A DNA stretch of 64,000 nucleotides from Selenomonadaceae bacterium (GCA_017515635.1 JAFWFO010000021.1:111971-175970); one strand, 5' to 3'; positions 28,401 through 36,036 are shown, counted from the first letter of the stretch. The notes: generated by a model from the sequence alone, not told the origin. Numbers and translations are program-made.

Positions 28401-28475
28401 TATGGTATTGTTGAATGAGTTATCGACGGATACACCACTCGTGAACCGCTGGAGTTCAAAAATAAAATCCTTCAT
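25473..28475 (-). CDS. Large RTX-like repeat protein, FELQRF N-terminus
   Basis: A 1000-residue protein, almost wholly made of glycine/aspartate repeats of the haemolysin-type (GGxGxDxΦ): for example GGAGDDSIL, GGNGNDYIK, GGTGNDKIY, and near the C-terminus GGKGDDTLWGGVGNDTLLGG. These bind Ca2+ and fold as parallel beta-rolls in type I-secreted proteins. There is no Sec signal; it begins MKDFIFELQRFTSG, an N-terminus I associate with Negativicute repeat proteins. The last 440 or so residues form a module shared with the protein at 56556-58754 and end in a non-repetitive 60-residue stretch closing INDEIYHVDGKTITK, the likely secretion signal. No enzymatic domain is visible, so it is probably a surface or matrix protein. 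The start is the ATG at 28475 behind AAGGAG. Confidence 0.85.
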   Translation of the reverse strand: MKDFIFELQRFTSGVSVDNSFNNTIITGTAYADTIRNSGDSVTINAGTGDDEINSYGKFITIDGGSGNDDIRTFGDSSKINGGDGNDTIINSAENTTSTGGNSVIIEGGAGDDSILNDGDNMTIKGGNGNDYIKNGSRHMYDTNSKDWGGGDSAIIEGGAGDDTIYHYLGENSTLDGGTGNDKIYLDVGGQIVKFSAGNDTIQGYLNDSTIKIASGTIQNYSFRKQDVILSFGTDSLTLRGVKGTKLNFVNANGNAFSTVFGSADTLINGTAGADDLVNNAGNIKINLLGGNDTLSNYGDNISIDGGSGSSEIDNRGSDVLILAGTSKASIRNIGDRVSIGGATGNDTINNSGSNISISGAAGNDSIYSIGKFVTIDAGAGDDSIESGNSNLSINSGTGNDNITNTGSSVSVDLGDGNDRIFHYYASNVTINAGAGDDTIYNAAGNFASINAGNGDDSIVVPCSDNVTVDAGTGDDYVNLFYNMFEPVYSANTVLKYKAGDGNDTIVGFNATSTLSISGGTYSTTKSGDDIIVTVGDGKISLVGAASLSAVNISGKKTDTTPADTTTLTVTNSTKSPVTIGASVKTVDASTRTKAVKITGNDLNNTIIGGTKNDTLNGAAGDDKLTGGKGNDVFIYDGGNDTITDYGTGDKISLNASVKSFGASGKDFVFKFNDGSLTLANAASQKISVTSGKVTSVYSADGISNTAGTAVTLNASAKTFTADSKIVTINAGLTSGATVTGNSKANKIWLGDGSDVVIWSKGGNDTLMNFGANDLLSITGAVSDASVKSGNTYLKIGSNKITVKDSSQVTFADDNGIRIFDNGIFYNADETSATIPASFKSNTKTPLELGAKEIDGSASKKSLNISATGGASTILGSAKNDTITGSARNDKIDGGKGDDTLWGGVGNDTLLGGAGDDTFIYQISKKSGKDTIVDYAGNDLLKILDADGNAVDFKKATYSKNKLTLTLENKGAIILTGITADTAFNINDEIYHVDGKTITK

Positions 28476-28521
28476 AATAACCCGCTCCTTCCAAAACAAA
28501 CCGATATAACTATCCATTTGT

Positions 28522-28560
28522 AGTATACCCCTCCCCCCCCCCCTCAATCGACATTGTCAA
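28522..28560 (-). promoter_or_regulatory. Promoter-like region with 11-base G tract (possible phase switch)
   Basis: On the minus strand a perfect TTGACA (28555-28560) and TATACT (28522-28527) flank 27 bases containing G11, then AGGGG. The present spacer is about ten bases over the optimum. Length change of the G tract by slipped-strand mispairing would alter spacing. The -10 lies 46 bases before the ATG of the RTX-like gene. Confidence 0.55.
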
Positions 28561-28583
28561 GCATTTGAAAAAATTTTTTCAAC

Positions 28584-28614
28584 GAAAAAACCGCCCGAAA
28601 TTTTATCGAGCGGT
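28584..28614 (-). terminator. RNase J terminator
   Basis: On the minus strand accgctcga pairs with tcgggcggt (one mismatch) and runs into TTTTTT, 29 bases after the rnj stop. Confidence 0.8.
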
Positions 28615-28642
28615 GATTTTTTCATGTGGAGTTTATCCGGCG

Positions 28643-30313
28643 TTACACTTCAACGATAATCGGCAGAATCATCGGTCGGCGTCTTGTCTGCTCAAAAAGG
28701 AATTGCGCCAACGAATCGCGGATATTCGTTTTAATCGTCAGCCAATCGGAAATTTGTTCCTCTCTGCAACGCTTGAGAATGTGCAGAACGCGACCGCGAG
28801 CCTCGTCCATTAGCTGTTCGGATTCGCGAACGTAAACGAAGCCGCGAGACACAATGTCGGGACTGGAAGCCGTTCTGCCCGTGAATCGGTTGAGCGTCAC
28901 GACGACGATTAAAATTCCGTCTTGCGAAAGTTGTCGGCGGTCGCGCAGGACGATATTGCCAACGTCGCCGACGCCGAGCCCGTCAACCATGATGACGCCC
29001 GAATTGATTCTGCCCGCGAGTTTTGCGCTGTCACGGGTGAATTCAAAAACACTGCCGTTTTCGCCGACCAAAATATTTTCGCGGTTCATGCCCATTTCTT
29101 CGGCAAGTTTTGCGTGCGCGAACAGATGATGCAATTCGCCGTGCACGGGCATAAAAAATTTCGGTTTAATCAAATTGTGAATCAAACGAAGTTCGTCGCG
29201 GGACGCGTGCCCCGAAACGTGAATGCCTTCTTCGCGGCGGTGAATGACGTTTGCGCCGAGCCTCAAAAGATTGTCGACAGTTTTGGCAACGAGCTTTTCA
29301 TTGCCCGGAATCGGCGTCGCGGAAATAATTACCGTGTCGCCCGGAATGATGTCAACTTGTCTGTGATCGCTCATTGCCATGCGAGTGAGCGCGCTCATCG
29401 GTTCGCCTTGACTGCCCGTCGTGATAATGACGATTTTATTCGCGGGATAATTTCTTATGTCTTCAATGTCGATAATCGTGCCTTCGGGCGCGTGAATGTA
29501 GCCGAGTTCCAGCGAAATATTGACGACGTTGACCATTGAGCGGCCGAGAATCGCCACACGCCTGCGGTAGCGAATCGCCGTGTCAATCGCCTGCTGAATT
29601 CGGTGCACGTTCGACGAAAAAGTTGCCAAAACAATTCTGCCCGGCGCATTTTGAAATACTCGATTAAATGCCGCGCCGACGGTTTTTTCACTGGGCGTGT
29701 GACCTTCTTTTTCGGAGTTCGTCGAATCCGCCATAAGCAACAGGACGCCGCGTTGACCCAAATCAGCGAATCTGCGGAAATCCGTCATCTTCCCGTCAAT
29801 CGGCGTGTAGTCAAGTTTAAAGTCGCCCGTGTGAACAATCATACCGACGGGCGTTTTTATCGACAACCCGACCGAATCGGGTATCGAATGATTCACGCGA
29901 ATAAATCCGACGCTGAAGCAACCGACCATTACGATTTCGCCTGAAGAAACTGCGCGCAGGTTTCTGCACTCGACGCCGTCTTCTTTGAGCCGACCCGTTA
30001 AAATTCCGAGCGTAAGTTTCGTGCCGTAAACGGGAACGGTAAGTTTTTTCAAGATGTACGGTAACGCGCCGATGTGGTCTTCGTGGCCGTGCGTGAGGAT
30101 TATCGCTTTCAGGCAATGTTTGTTTTCGATTACATAAGAAATATCGGGGATAACCAAATCAACGCCGAGCATGTCATTTTCGGGGAACATCAGTCCCGCG
30201 TCAATCATAATCATTTCGTCGCCGTAACGAATGATTGTCATGTTTTTGCCGATTTCGCCCAGACCGCCCAGCGGAATAATTTTTAATTTGTTTTCGCCTC
30301 GGTCGATCCTCAA
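28643..30313 (-). CDS. rnj: Ribonuclease J
   Basis: A 556-residue metallo-beta-lactamase/beta-CASP ribonuclease that processes and degrades mRNA with both endonuclease and 5'-exonuclease activity in many Firmicutes. The N-terminal GGLGEIGKNM, zinc motif LTHGHEDHIGALPY, HTGDFKLD, and beta-CASP motifs (MADSTNSEKEGHTPSE, HVSGHASRDE, MPVHGE) are all visible. Length matches RNase J1/J2. Start is TTG behind AAAGGAGGAG. Its own promoter (30367-30395) and terminator make it monocistronic. Only one copy is in the window, so J1 versus J2 cannot be decided. Confidence 0.96.
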   Translation of the reverse strand: MRIDRGENKLKIIPLGGLGEIGKNMTIIRYGDEMIMIDAGLMFPENDMLGVDLVIPDISYVIENKHCLKAIILTHGHEDHIGALPYILKKLTVPVYGTKLTLGILTGRLKEDGVECRNLRAVSSGEIVMVGCFSVGFIRVNHSIPDSVGLSIKTPVGMIVHTGDFKLDYTPIDGKMTDFRRFADLGQRGVLLLMADSTNSEKEGHTPSEKTVGAAFNRVFQNAPGRIVLATFSSNVHRIQQAIDTAIRYRRRVAILGRSMVNVVNISLELGYIHAPEGTIIDIEDIRNYPANKIVIITTGSQGEPMSALTRMAMSDHRQVDIIPGDTVIISATPIPGNEKLVAKTVDNLLRLGANVIHRREEGIHVSGHASRDELRLIHNLIKPKFFMPVHGELHHLFAHAKLAEEMGMNRENILVGENGSVFEFTRDSAKLAGRINSGVIMVDGLGVGDVGNIVLRDRRQLSQDGILIVVVTLNRFTGRTASSPDIVSRGFVYVRESEQLMDEARGRVLHILKRCREEQISDWLTIKTNIRDSLAQFLFEQTRRRPMILPIIVEV

Positions 30314-30366
30314 ATAATTCTCCTCCTTTGTAGTGAATTTTTGTCCGAACTTTCAACGCTTTTGGC

Positions 30367-30395
30367 ATTGTAGCATTTCGCGCAAGGCAATGCAA
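30367..30395 (-). promoter_or_regulatory. rnj promoter
   Basis: On the minus strand TTGCAT (30390-30395), 17 bases, TACAAT (30367-30372), 54 bases upstream of the TTG start. Confidence 0.7.
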
Positions 30396-30432
30396 TTTTT
30401 ATTTTGTCTGATTGAATGTACAACGAAAACGA

Positions 30433-30463
30433 ACGGAGCCGGCAAATATGCGGCTCGTTTTTG
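30433..30463 (+). terminator. Terminator-like hairpin without upstream gene, first
   Basis: gagccg / cggctc stem followed by gttttt. It lies in the 304-base gap between divergent rnj and the DUF445 gene, where no coding gene precedes it on this strand. Confidence 0.6.
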
Positions 30464-30480
30464 GTTTGACGAAAAAATTT

Positions 30481-30510
30481 TCCCCGTCACAAACGGCGGG
30501 GATTTTTTTG
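30481..30510 (+). terminator. Terminator-like hairpin without upstream gene, second
   Basis: ccccgtc / ggcgggg stem followed by seven T, 18 bases after the first. Apart from the rnj promoter and these two hairpins I see nothing else in the 30314-30617 gap. Confidence 0.7.
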
Positions 30511-30617
30511 CGACAAAGTTGCTTGCTGAAAAAATTTTGAAAGACCGCAGACACGGAAAAAGTTTCGTGATAAAATATCGGCGCACAACCATCACGAAAC
30601 GAAGGAGGTCAAACTTT

Positions 30618-31994
30618 TTGCAGAATAAAACGAAGGCGACGGCGACGCTTGCGGCAAGCGCGTTGCTTGCAGTTTCGACGTTGCCGGAAATTTCTCCGCT
30701 GAAATTTATTTTGACGGGCGCGGGCGGCAATTTCGCACTCGGCTTGCTTAACCACGGTTTTTTGGCGGCGACAATCGGCGGCATGGCGGACTGGTTCGGC
30801 GTCACCGCATTATTTCGCAAACCGCTGGGCATCGGCTTCCACACGGAAATTTTACGGCGCAATCGTGCGCGAATCATGGAGGCGATAGTTGAATTCGTCG
30901 GCACCGATTTGCTCAACACGAAAAATATCATGGAGACCGTCCGCGACGAAAACACCGCGCAACTTTTAATCGAATACTTTGAACGCAACAACGGCCGCGC
31001 CAAAATTAAGGCAATGGCTCGCGACGTGTTGACTGAACTTTTCGGCACGCTGGACACGCAAAAAATTTCTTCAGCCGTCGCGCCGATTCTCGAAAACGAA
31101 ATAAAAAATGTCGACGCCCAAAAATTCTTCGACGCCGTGTTGAAGGTCGTCACAAGCGACAAACACAGTCGCCGAATTTTAATCGCGCTTTTCGACACGG
31201 GGCATAAAATTCTTCAAAGCCCGCACATGCAGGAAGAAATTCTCAACAAAATTACACAGCTGCGCGAGGCCTACGAAGGCGATTCGGCGGGACGTGCCCT
31301 TGTCTTGTCAAGCATGGATTTAACTGACGAAAAAATTCGCAATATCCTCAACGAAACTGTCGAAAAGAAAATTTCCGACGCGGAAAAAATTCTCAACGCG
31401 ACGGGCACGGTCGACAGCGAAACCGCCAAAGCCGCAGACGAAATGATTAAAGTTTTCGCGGGCTTCGTGAACAGCGCGGCAAGTTCGTTCAACACGAAAA
31501 AATTTCTCGACGACGTTAAGAACATGTTCCTGCAAAAATTTGATTCGGCGGCGTTCGTCAAAACTTGGCTCGACGTGAATGTCAAAGGCGAAACCGATCC
31601 GAAAATTCTTGAAAAGATTCGTCGTCAACAGGCGGCAAATCCTGGCGGCATGGTCGTCGAAGTCGAACGCAAAGAAGTTGTCTGGAAAGCCGCCGTTGAT
31701 TATATCGTCGACGCAAAAATCAACGAGTTCATTACAAGCGCGTCCCAACAGAAAAAATTCGACAATCTTATCAAAGACTTTATCGCGGGCTTGCTTGACG
31801 AATATCGCGGGCAAATTCCCCTGATGATTCGCGAACGGCTCGACAAATTCAGCGACGACGAGTTGACCGAATTTGTTGAAGGACACGTTGCGGACGATTT
31901 GCAAATGATTCGTATCAACGGTTCGATTTGCGGCGCGGCGGTCGGAATGTTCCTGTTCGTCGTCTCGCAACTTATAGAAAATTTTGTGCGCTAA
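30618..31994 (+). CDS. DUF445 membrane protein, copy 1
   Basis: A 458-residue DUF445-family protein (the family that includes YjiN/YheB). N-terminal membrane segment (TLAASALLAVSTL), the family hallmark GGMADWFGVTALFRKPLG with FHTEIL, a long helical middle, and a C-terminal membrane helix after MIRINGSICGAAVG. The role is unknown; the family is thought to be membrane-anchored. The start is TTG at 30618, with AGGAGG nine bases upstream. The frame is open far upstream, but that part runs through two terminators and is not coding. It is followed, after the GTTAC repeat, by a second DUF445 gene. Confidence 0.85.
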   Translation: MQNKTKATATLAASALLAVSTLPEISPLKFILTGAGGNFALGLLNHGFLAATIGGMADWFGVTALFRKPLGIGFHTEILRRNRARIMEAIVEFVGTDLLNTKNIMETVRDENTAQLLIEYFERNNGRAKIKAMARDVLTELFGTLDTQKISSAVAPILENEIKNVDAQKFFDAVLKVVTSDKHSRRILIALFDTGHKILQSPHMQEEILNKITQLREAYEGDSAGRALVLSSMDLTDEKIRNILNETVEKKISDAEKILNATGTVDSETAKAADEMIKVFAGFVNSAASSFNTKKFLDDVKNMFLQKFDSAAFVKTWLDVNVKGETDPKILEKIRRQQAANPGGMVVEVERKEVVWKAAVDYIVDAKINEFITSASQQKKFDNLIKDFIAGLLDEYRGQIPLMIRERLDKFSDDELTEFVEGHVADDLQMIRINGSICGAAVGMFLFVVSQLIENFVR

Positions 31995-32020
31995 GTTACT
32001 TTTAAAAAGTAACCAAACAG
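31995..32020. repeat. GTTACTTTT inverted-repeat element, copy 2
   Basis: The same 26 bases as 6209-6234 (arms gttactttt / aaaagtaac plus caaacag). It lies directly at the stop of the first DUF445 gene and separates it from the second. Confidence 0.7.
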
Positions 32021-32098
32021 TTGACGCGTTGCAACGTTGTAATAAATCAAACGTTATCGCCGCGCATTGATTTGTTCCCTGAAAGGTCGTGAAAATTT

Positions 32099-33427
32099 TT
32101 GAACAGATGGAACACGGCAGATACGACTTTGCTTTGTGCCGCGCTGTTTTTTTTGGCGGCGGTCGGCTTCAAAATCGTTTTCCCCGAAAATATTTTCGCT
32201 GAAGGTTTTTTGTTCGTGACGGAGGCGGCACTCGTCGGCGGAATAGCTGACTGGTTCGCAGTCACCGCGCTGTTTAAAAAACCGCTCGGCTTCCCGTTTC
32301 ACACTGCAATTTTACCGCGACGCAGAAAAGATTTCGTCAAAGCGTCGGTTATGATGGTTCAACAGGAATTTTTTTCGCGTCGGACGGTGCTGAAGAAAAT
32401 CGGCGACTTTAAACTTTTGCCCAAAATTGTCGACTTCCTTGCACGCGACACAACCCGCAAGCTCATTGTCGGCGAACTTTTTAACGTCGTGAAAAAATTC
32501 GTTTCCGCGCAGAATAAAGAAACTCGCTCGAAGGCGATTGCCAACGAACTGCGTCGAATTTTGCGCGACATACCCGCTCAAAGACTTATCGACGATTTCG
32601 GCGAAAAATTCCGCAAGGGCGACAAAGACCGCGAAATTTTTATTTCAATCGTCAAAGCAATGCGCCGCACCGCCGCCAAGCCCGAAACTTGCGACAGGTT
32701 GCAGGCGATTCTTGAGGAGTACGCCGAACAAAAAACCCGCGACATGGGCGGACTGTCGATTTTGATGAAGGGACTGGCGGAAATGCTTAACCTTGTCAAC
32801 TTCGACGAGGCGGCGCAAATTATGCAAGTTCAACTGCTGAAACTTTTGGACGAACTCGCCGCCGATTCGCAACTGCACCACCGCACGCTCAACGAATGCC
32901 GACTGAAAATTTCCGAACTGAGCGACACGCCCGAATTTAAAGACCTTGTCGAACGAATTCAAATTGACGCCGCAAACGCCTTGCCGCTCGAAGAGGCAAT
33001 CGAACTTGCGTTGATTCATCTTGAAAGCCAAATTTCGACCGTCGACTTGGACGAAACTTTGTCGAAGGCGCAGGCGGCAAAAACTCTCAAGCTTAACTCG
33101 AAAAGTATCGGCGTCCTGCTCGTGAACATTTTCAACGACGAATACGACAAATTTTTAAATCTCCTGCGCGAAGATACTTCCGCGAAATTTGCCGTGGAAA
33201 AATTTATTGACGAATTGACTGCCCGCGCCGCGCTTCACGCTCAACCGCTCGTCGGCACCGTTGCAAAATCTGCGCTTGATAGATTGACCGAAGAACAGCT
33301 GAATAATCTGGTTTACGACAAGGCGGAACAAGATTTTGTGTGGATTCGTTTGAACGGCTCGATTGTCGGCAGTGTCGTCGGGCTTGTGATTTTCGTTGCG
33401 ATTAAAGCGGCGGGGTTAAGCATATGA
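32099..33427 (+). CDS. DUF445 membrane protein, copy 2
   Basis: A 442-residue paralogue of the preceding gene: N-terminal membrane helix (LLCAALFFLAAVGF), hallmark GGIADWFAVTALFKKPLG with FHTAILPRR, a long charged helical body, and the closing WIRLNGSIVGSVVGLVIF membrane helix. The two copies are diverged in the middle but keep both ends. The start is TTG at 32099 with a weak AAAGG 12 bases upstream; a stop codon three codons before excludes anything longer. It overlaps murI by four bases (ATGA), so it is translationally coupled to it. Confidence 0.82.
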   Translation: MNRWNTADTTLLCAALFFLAAVGFKIVFPENIFAEGFLFVTEAALVGGIADWFAVTALFKKPLGFPFHTAILPRRRKDFVKASVMMVQQEFFSRRTVLKKIGDFKLLPKIVDFLARDTTRKLIVGELFNVVKKFVSAQNKETRSKAIANELRRILRDIPAQRLIDDFGEKFRKGDKDREIFISIVKAMRRTAAKPETCDRLQAILEEYAEQKTRDMGGLSILMKGLAEMLNLVNFDEAAQIMQVQLLKLLDELAADSQLHHRTLNECRLKISELSDTPEFKDLVERIQIDAANALPLEEAIELALIHLESQISTVDLDETLSKAQAAKTLKLNSKSIGVLLVNIFNDEYDKFLNLLREDTSAKFAVEKFIDELTARAALHAQPLVGTVAKSALDRLTEEQLNNLVYDKAEQDFVWIRLNGSIVGSVVGLVIFVAIKAAGLSI

Positions 33428-34206
33428 AACTTGCATTTTTTGATTCGGGTATCGGCGGGCTGTCCGTTTTGCATCACGCGATGAAACTTTTGCCGCACGA
33501 AGAATTTATTTTTTTCGCGGACGAAGATAACGTCCCCTACGGCACAAAATCCCGCGCAGAAGTTTTGTCGTTCGTCGACGAGGCGTTTAAATTTTTGACG
33601 GCGCAAAACGTTTCGGCAATCGTCGTGGCGTGCAATACCGCAACTTCAGTCGCCGTGCGGAAAATGCGCGAAAAATATTCTCTGCCGATAATCGGAATGT
33701 AGCCCGCGTTAAAAGTCGCGCTGGACACATTCCCCGGCAAAAAAGTTTTGGTTGCGGCAACGGCAATAACCGTCACGGGCGAAAAAATTCAGCGGCTGAT
33801 TGAACGACTTCACGCAAAAGATTTGGCGGAACTCAAAGCGTTGTCAAAGCTCGTCGACTTCGCGGAGCGGTGTGAATTCAATTCGGCGGACGTGGAAAAT
33901 TATTTGCGTGCGGAACTTTCAGGCGTTGACTTTAAAAATTTTTCGTCGCTGGTACTCGGTTGCACGCACTTTAATTACTTCAAAGACACGTTGCGAAAAA
34001 TCTTGCCGCCGCACGTGAAAATTTTGGACGGAAACGCCGGCACAGTCAACGAATTGATTCGGCGGACAAATTTACAACCTGCGCGGGCTGAAAAATTTCC
34101 CGACGTGAAATTTTTTTATTCGGGGCGATTGGTGACGGACACGGCGGAACTTGAGCGGCTCGAAACTTTTTTGCGACGACTGGACGAAATGGAGGCTTTG
34201 ACATGA
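33424..34206 (+). pseudogene. murI: Glutamate racemase with in-frame TAG
   Basis: Glutamate racemase supplies D-glutamate for peptidoglycan. The reading frame is intact from ATG (33424) to TGA (34206) except for a TAG at 33700-33702, in the family motif that normally reads IGMEPA-LK; here GGA ATG TAG CCC GCG. Both catalytic cysteines are encoded, VACNTATS before the stop and LGCTHF after it, as are FFDSGIGGLSVL and VPYGTKS. A single base change from GAG or CAG explains it. It may be a true null, a sequencing error, or suppressed by amber read-through; murI is often essential, which makes a simple null surprising. It overlaps both neighbours by four bases. Confidence 0.88.
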
Positions 34207-34859
34207 AAATTTATCGTGCGGCAATTTTTGACTTGGACGGCACGTTGACGGACACGCTTGAAGATTTACACGCCGCAGTTAATGAAATGCTTGTGCAGTT
34301 CAATTTCCCGACGCGCACGCTCGACGAAGTTCGGCGATTTGTCGGCAACGGCGCACGCAATTTGATGACTCGCGCCCTGCCCGCCGATAAAATTAATTTC
34401 GTCGACGAAGCTCTTGCCGTTTACAACGAATGTTACGCCCGCCATTGCACGGACAAAGTCAAACCTTACGCGGGAATTCCGGAGTTGCTTGAAACTTTGT
34501 CGGTGAAAAAAATTCCGCTCGGTATCTGCACGAACAAGCAACATTTTGCGGCGGTCGCCATTGCGGAAAAAATTCTTGCGCCGATAAAATTTGCTCAAGT
34601 CAGCGGTGACGAACCGAATCTGCCGCGCAAACCGGATCCGACGCGTCCGCTTGCCGTGATGAAAAGTTGCGGCGTCGTGCCCGAAGAAGTGGCTTATTTC
34701 GGTGACACCGCCGTCGACATGAACACAGCGCACAACGCGGGATTTTTGTCCGTTGGCGTGACGTGGGGATTTCGTCCGCGCTCGGAACTCGTTGAAAGCG
34801 GCGCAGAAATTATCGTCGACAGCCCGCAAGAAATTTTGTCACGAATCAATTTCGGTTGA
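34203..34859 (+). CDS. gph: HAD-family phosphatase, phosphoglycolate phosphatase-like
   Basis: A 218-residue haloacid dehalogenase-type phosphatase. Motif I is FDLDGTLTDT (the nucleophile is the first Asp), motif II GICTNKQ, the Lys lies in RKPDP, and motif III is YFGDTAVDMNTA; a helical cap sits between motifs I and II. It fits the Gph/PGP branch that removes phosphate from 2-phosphoglycolate, although many Gph-like enzymes are promiscuous. ATGA overlap with murI shows coupling, so DUF445-DUF445-murI-gph read as one operon. Confidence 0.85.
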   Translation: MKIYRAAIFDLDGTLTDTLEDLHAAVNEMLVQFNFPTRTLDEVRRFVGNGARNLMTRALPADKINFVDEALAVYNECYARHCTDKVKPYAGIPELLETLSVKKIPLGICTNKQHFAAVAIAEKILAPIKFAQVSGDEPNLPRKPDPTRPLAVMKSCGVVPEEVAYFGDTAVDMNTAHNAGFLSVGVTWGFRPRSELVESGAEIIVDSPQEILSRINFG

Positions 34860-34870
34860 ATTCTCGCGGG

Positions 34871-34900
34871 TTGACGGCGTGCGGCAAAATCGAATACAAT
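34871..34900 (+). promoter_or_regulatory. Promoter of the acyltransferase cluster
   Basis: TTGACG (34871-34876), 18 bases, TACAAT (34895-34900), 44 bases before the first TTG start. Confidence 0.65.
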
Positions 34901-34944
34901 GCCTTGCATTATGAAAACTTCGTGCGTGTCGGGAGGATTAAGTA

Positions 34945-36036
34945 TTGAAAAAAAATATTGCGTGGATAGACACGATTCGCGTTTTGGCTTCGTTCCTGGT
35001 TATTTTTTGCCATTATTTCATGTGCGACGGCTTTTCAATGGAAACTCGATTCGGCGTTCATCTTTATGAATTTGCAAGCATGTGCGTAGTTCTTTTTTTC
35101 GCGATAAGCGGCTATCTGGTTCACGGTTCACTTGTTCGCACGCCGAATCTTCGCGAATTTTACAAGAAAAAACTTGTCCGATTAATCGTGCCGTTTACCG
35201 TCGCTTGGTTCATCATGTCGGCGATAATGATTTTTTTGGCGTTGCTCAATCCCGATATGACGGAAAAAGTCACGCTCTTTCATGCACTGTTCGGAGCAAA
35301 ATATTTTTCGTTGATATTGGGCATGTTCCCCGTCGATTTAAACATCACGCATTTTCTCGACATCAAAGTCGATTGGTTTATCGGCGAATGGTTTATCGGC
35401 ACGATAATTTGGCTGTATCTCATTTCGCCGTTTCTGGACAAATGCGCCGTTCGTTTCCCGATTTTGTCGCTGGCAATGTCGATTGTAATCGCCTACGCGG
35501 TTTATTGCGCAACACAAGGACTTTTCGAGCAGGAAAGAATTTTCGGGCGTTGGTCAATTTTTGTCGTGCGCATACCCGAATTTTTATTCGGAATGATTTT
35601 GTACATTCACCGCGAAAAATTGCTGCAGTACAAAAAAATTCTTATCCCCTGCGCAACGATTCTTCTGGCAGTGGCAATGGTTTGTTTCAGTTATGATTAT
35701 CCGTCGCCGAGACTTTTCTTTTATCCGACGGAGCCGACAGGTTGCCTGCTCACTTTGCCGACGACTTATTTGGCATTTAACGCCGCAGAATTTTTCAACG
35801 AACACCTCACGAAAATTTTTGACTGGTTTAACAGTTTCAACGGCGTTTCTTACATGGCAATGCTGATTCAGCACATGGTGATTTACTCTTTTACGGCGGC
35901 ATTCAATCTGAAAGACCTGCGACCGTTCGGAATGGTTTATCTGCTTTTGCTGATAACCGCAACGATCTTTTGGCTGAGCGGATATATCAAACGATATTCC
36001 GATGCGGCTGAAAAATTTGTTTTAAAGAAAGTGTGA
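34945..36036 (+). CDS. Acyltransferase-3 family membrane protein, first of three
   Basis: A 363-residue integral membrane protein of the OafA/acyltransferase-3 family, with about ten hydrophobic helices. It opens IAWIDTIRVLASFLVIFCHY; the Arg of DTIR and the His at the end of that helix are the family's catalytic-site residues. Members transfer acetyl or other acyl groups from the cytoplasm to sugars of surface polysaccharides or to peptidoglycan. The start is TTG behind GGGAGG. Three homologues lie in a row with overlapping ends, so they are co-transcribed. The substrate is unknown. Confidence 0.88.
   Translation: MKKNIAWIDTIRVLASFLVIFCHYFMCDGFSMETRFGVHLYEFASMCVVLFFAISGYLVHGSLVRTPNLREFYKKKLVRLIVPFTVAWFIMSAIMIFLALLNPDMTEKVTLFHALFGAKYFSLILGMFPVDLNITHFLDIKVDWFIGEWFIGTIIWLYLISPFLDKCAVRFPILSLAMSIVIAYAVYCATQGLFEQERIFGRWSIFVVRIPEFLFGMILYIHREKLLQYKKILIPCATILLAVAMVCFSYDYPSPRLFFYPTEPTGCLLTLPTTYLAFNAAEFFNEHLTKIFDWFNSFNGVSYMAMLIQHMVIYSFTAAFNLKDLRPFGMVYLLLLITATIFWLSGYIKRYSDAAEKFVLKKV

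Noticed and set aside
25500..28450. Regularly spaced short DNA repeats (tcgttgcc, gccgtcgat and similar)
   Set aside because: I considered a CRISPR array. The repeats are in frame, encode GGxGxDx units of an RTX-like protein and vary in length and sequence, so they are protein repeats.
30333..30617. N-terminal extension of the first DUF445 frame by 95 codons
   Set aside because: It would translate through two rho-independent terminators and the rnj promoter. The TTG at 30618 has AGGAGG at the right distance and gives the family's usual start.
33424..34206. Two separate short genes instead of one broken murI
   Set aside because: Both parts are in the same frame, carry the two halves of one glutamate racemase with one catalytic Cys each, and only a TAG separates them. 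The second part has no ribosome site.
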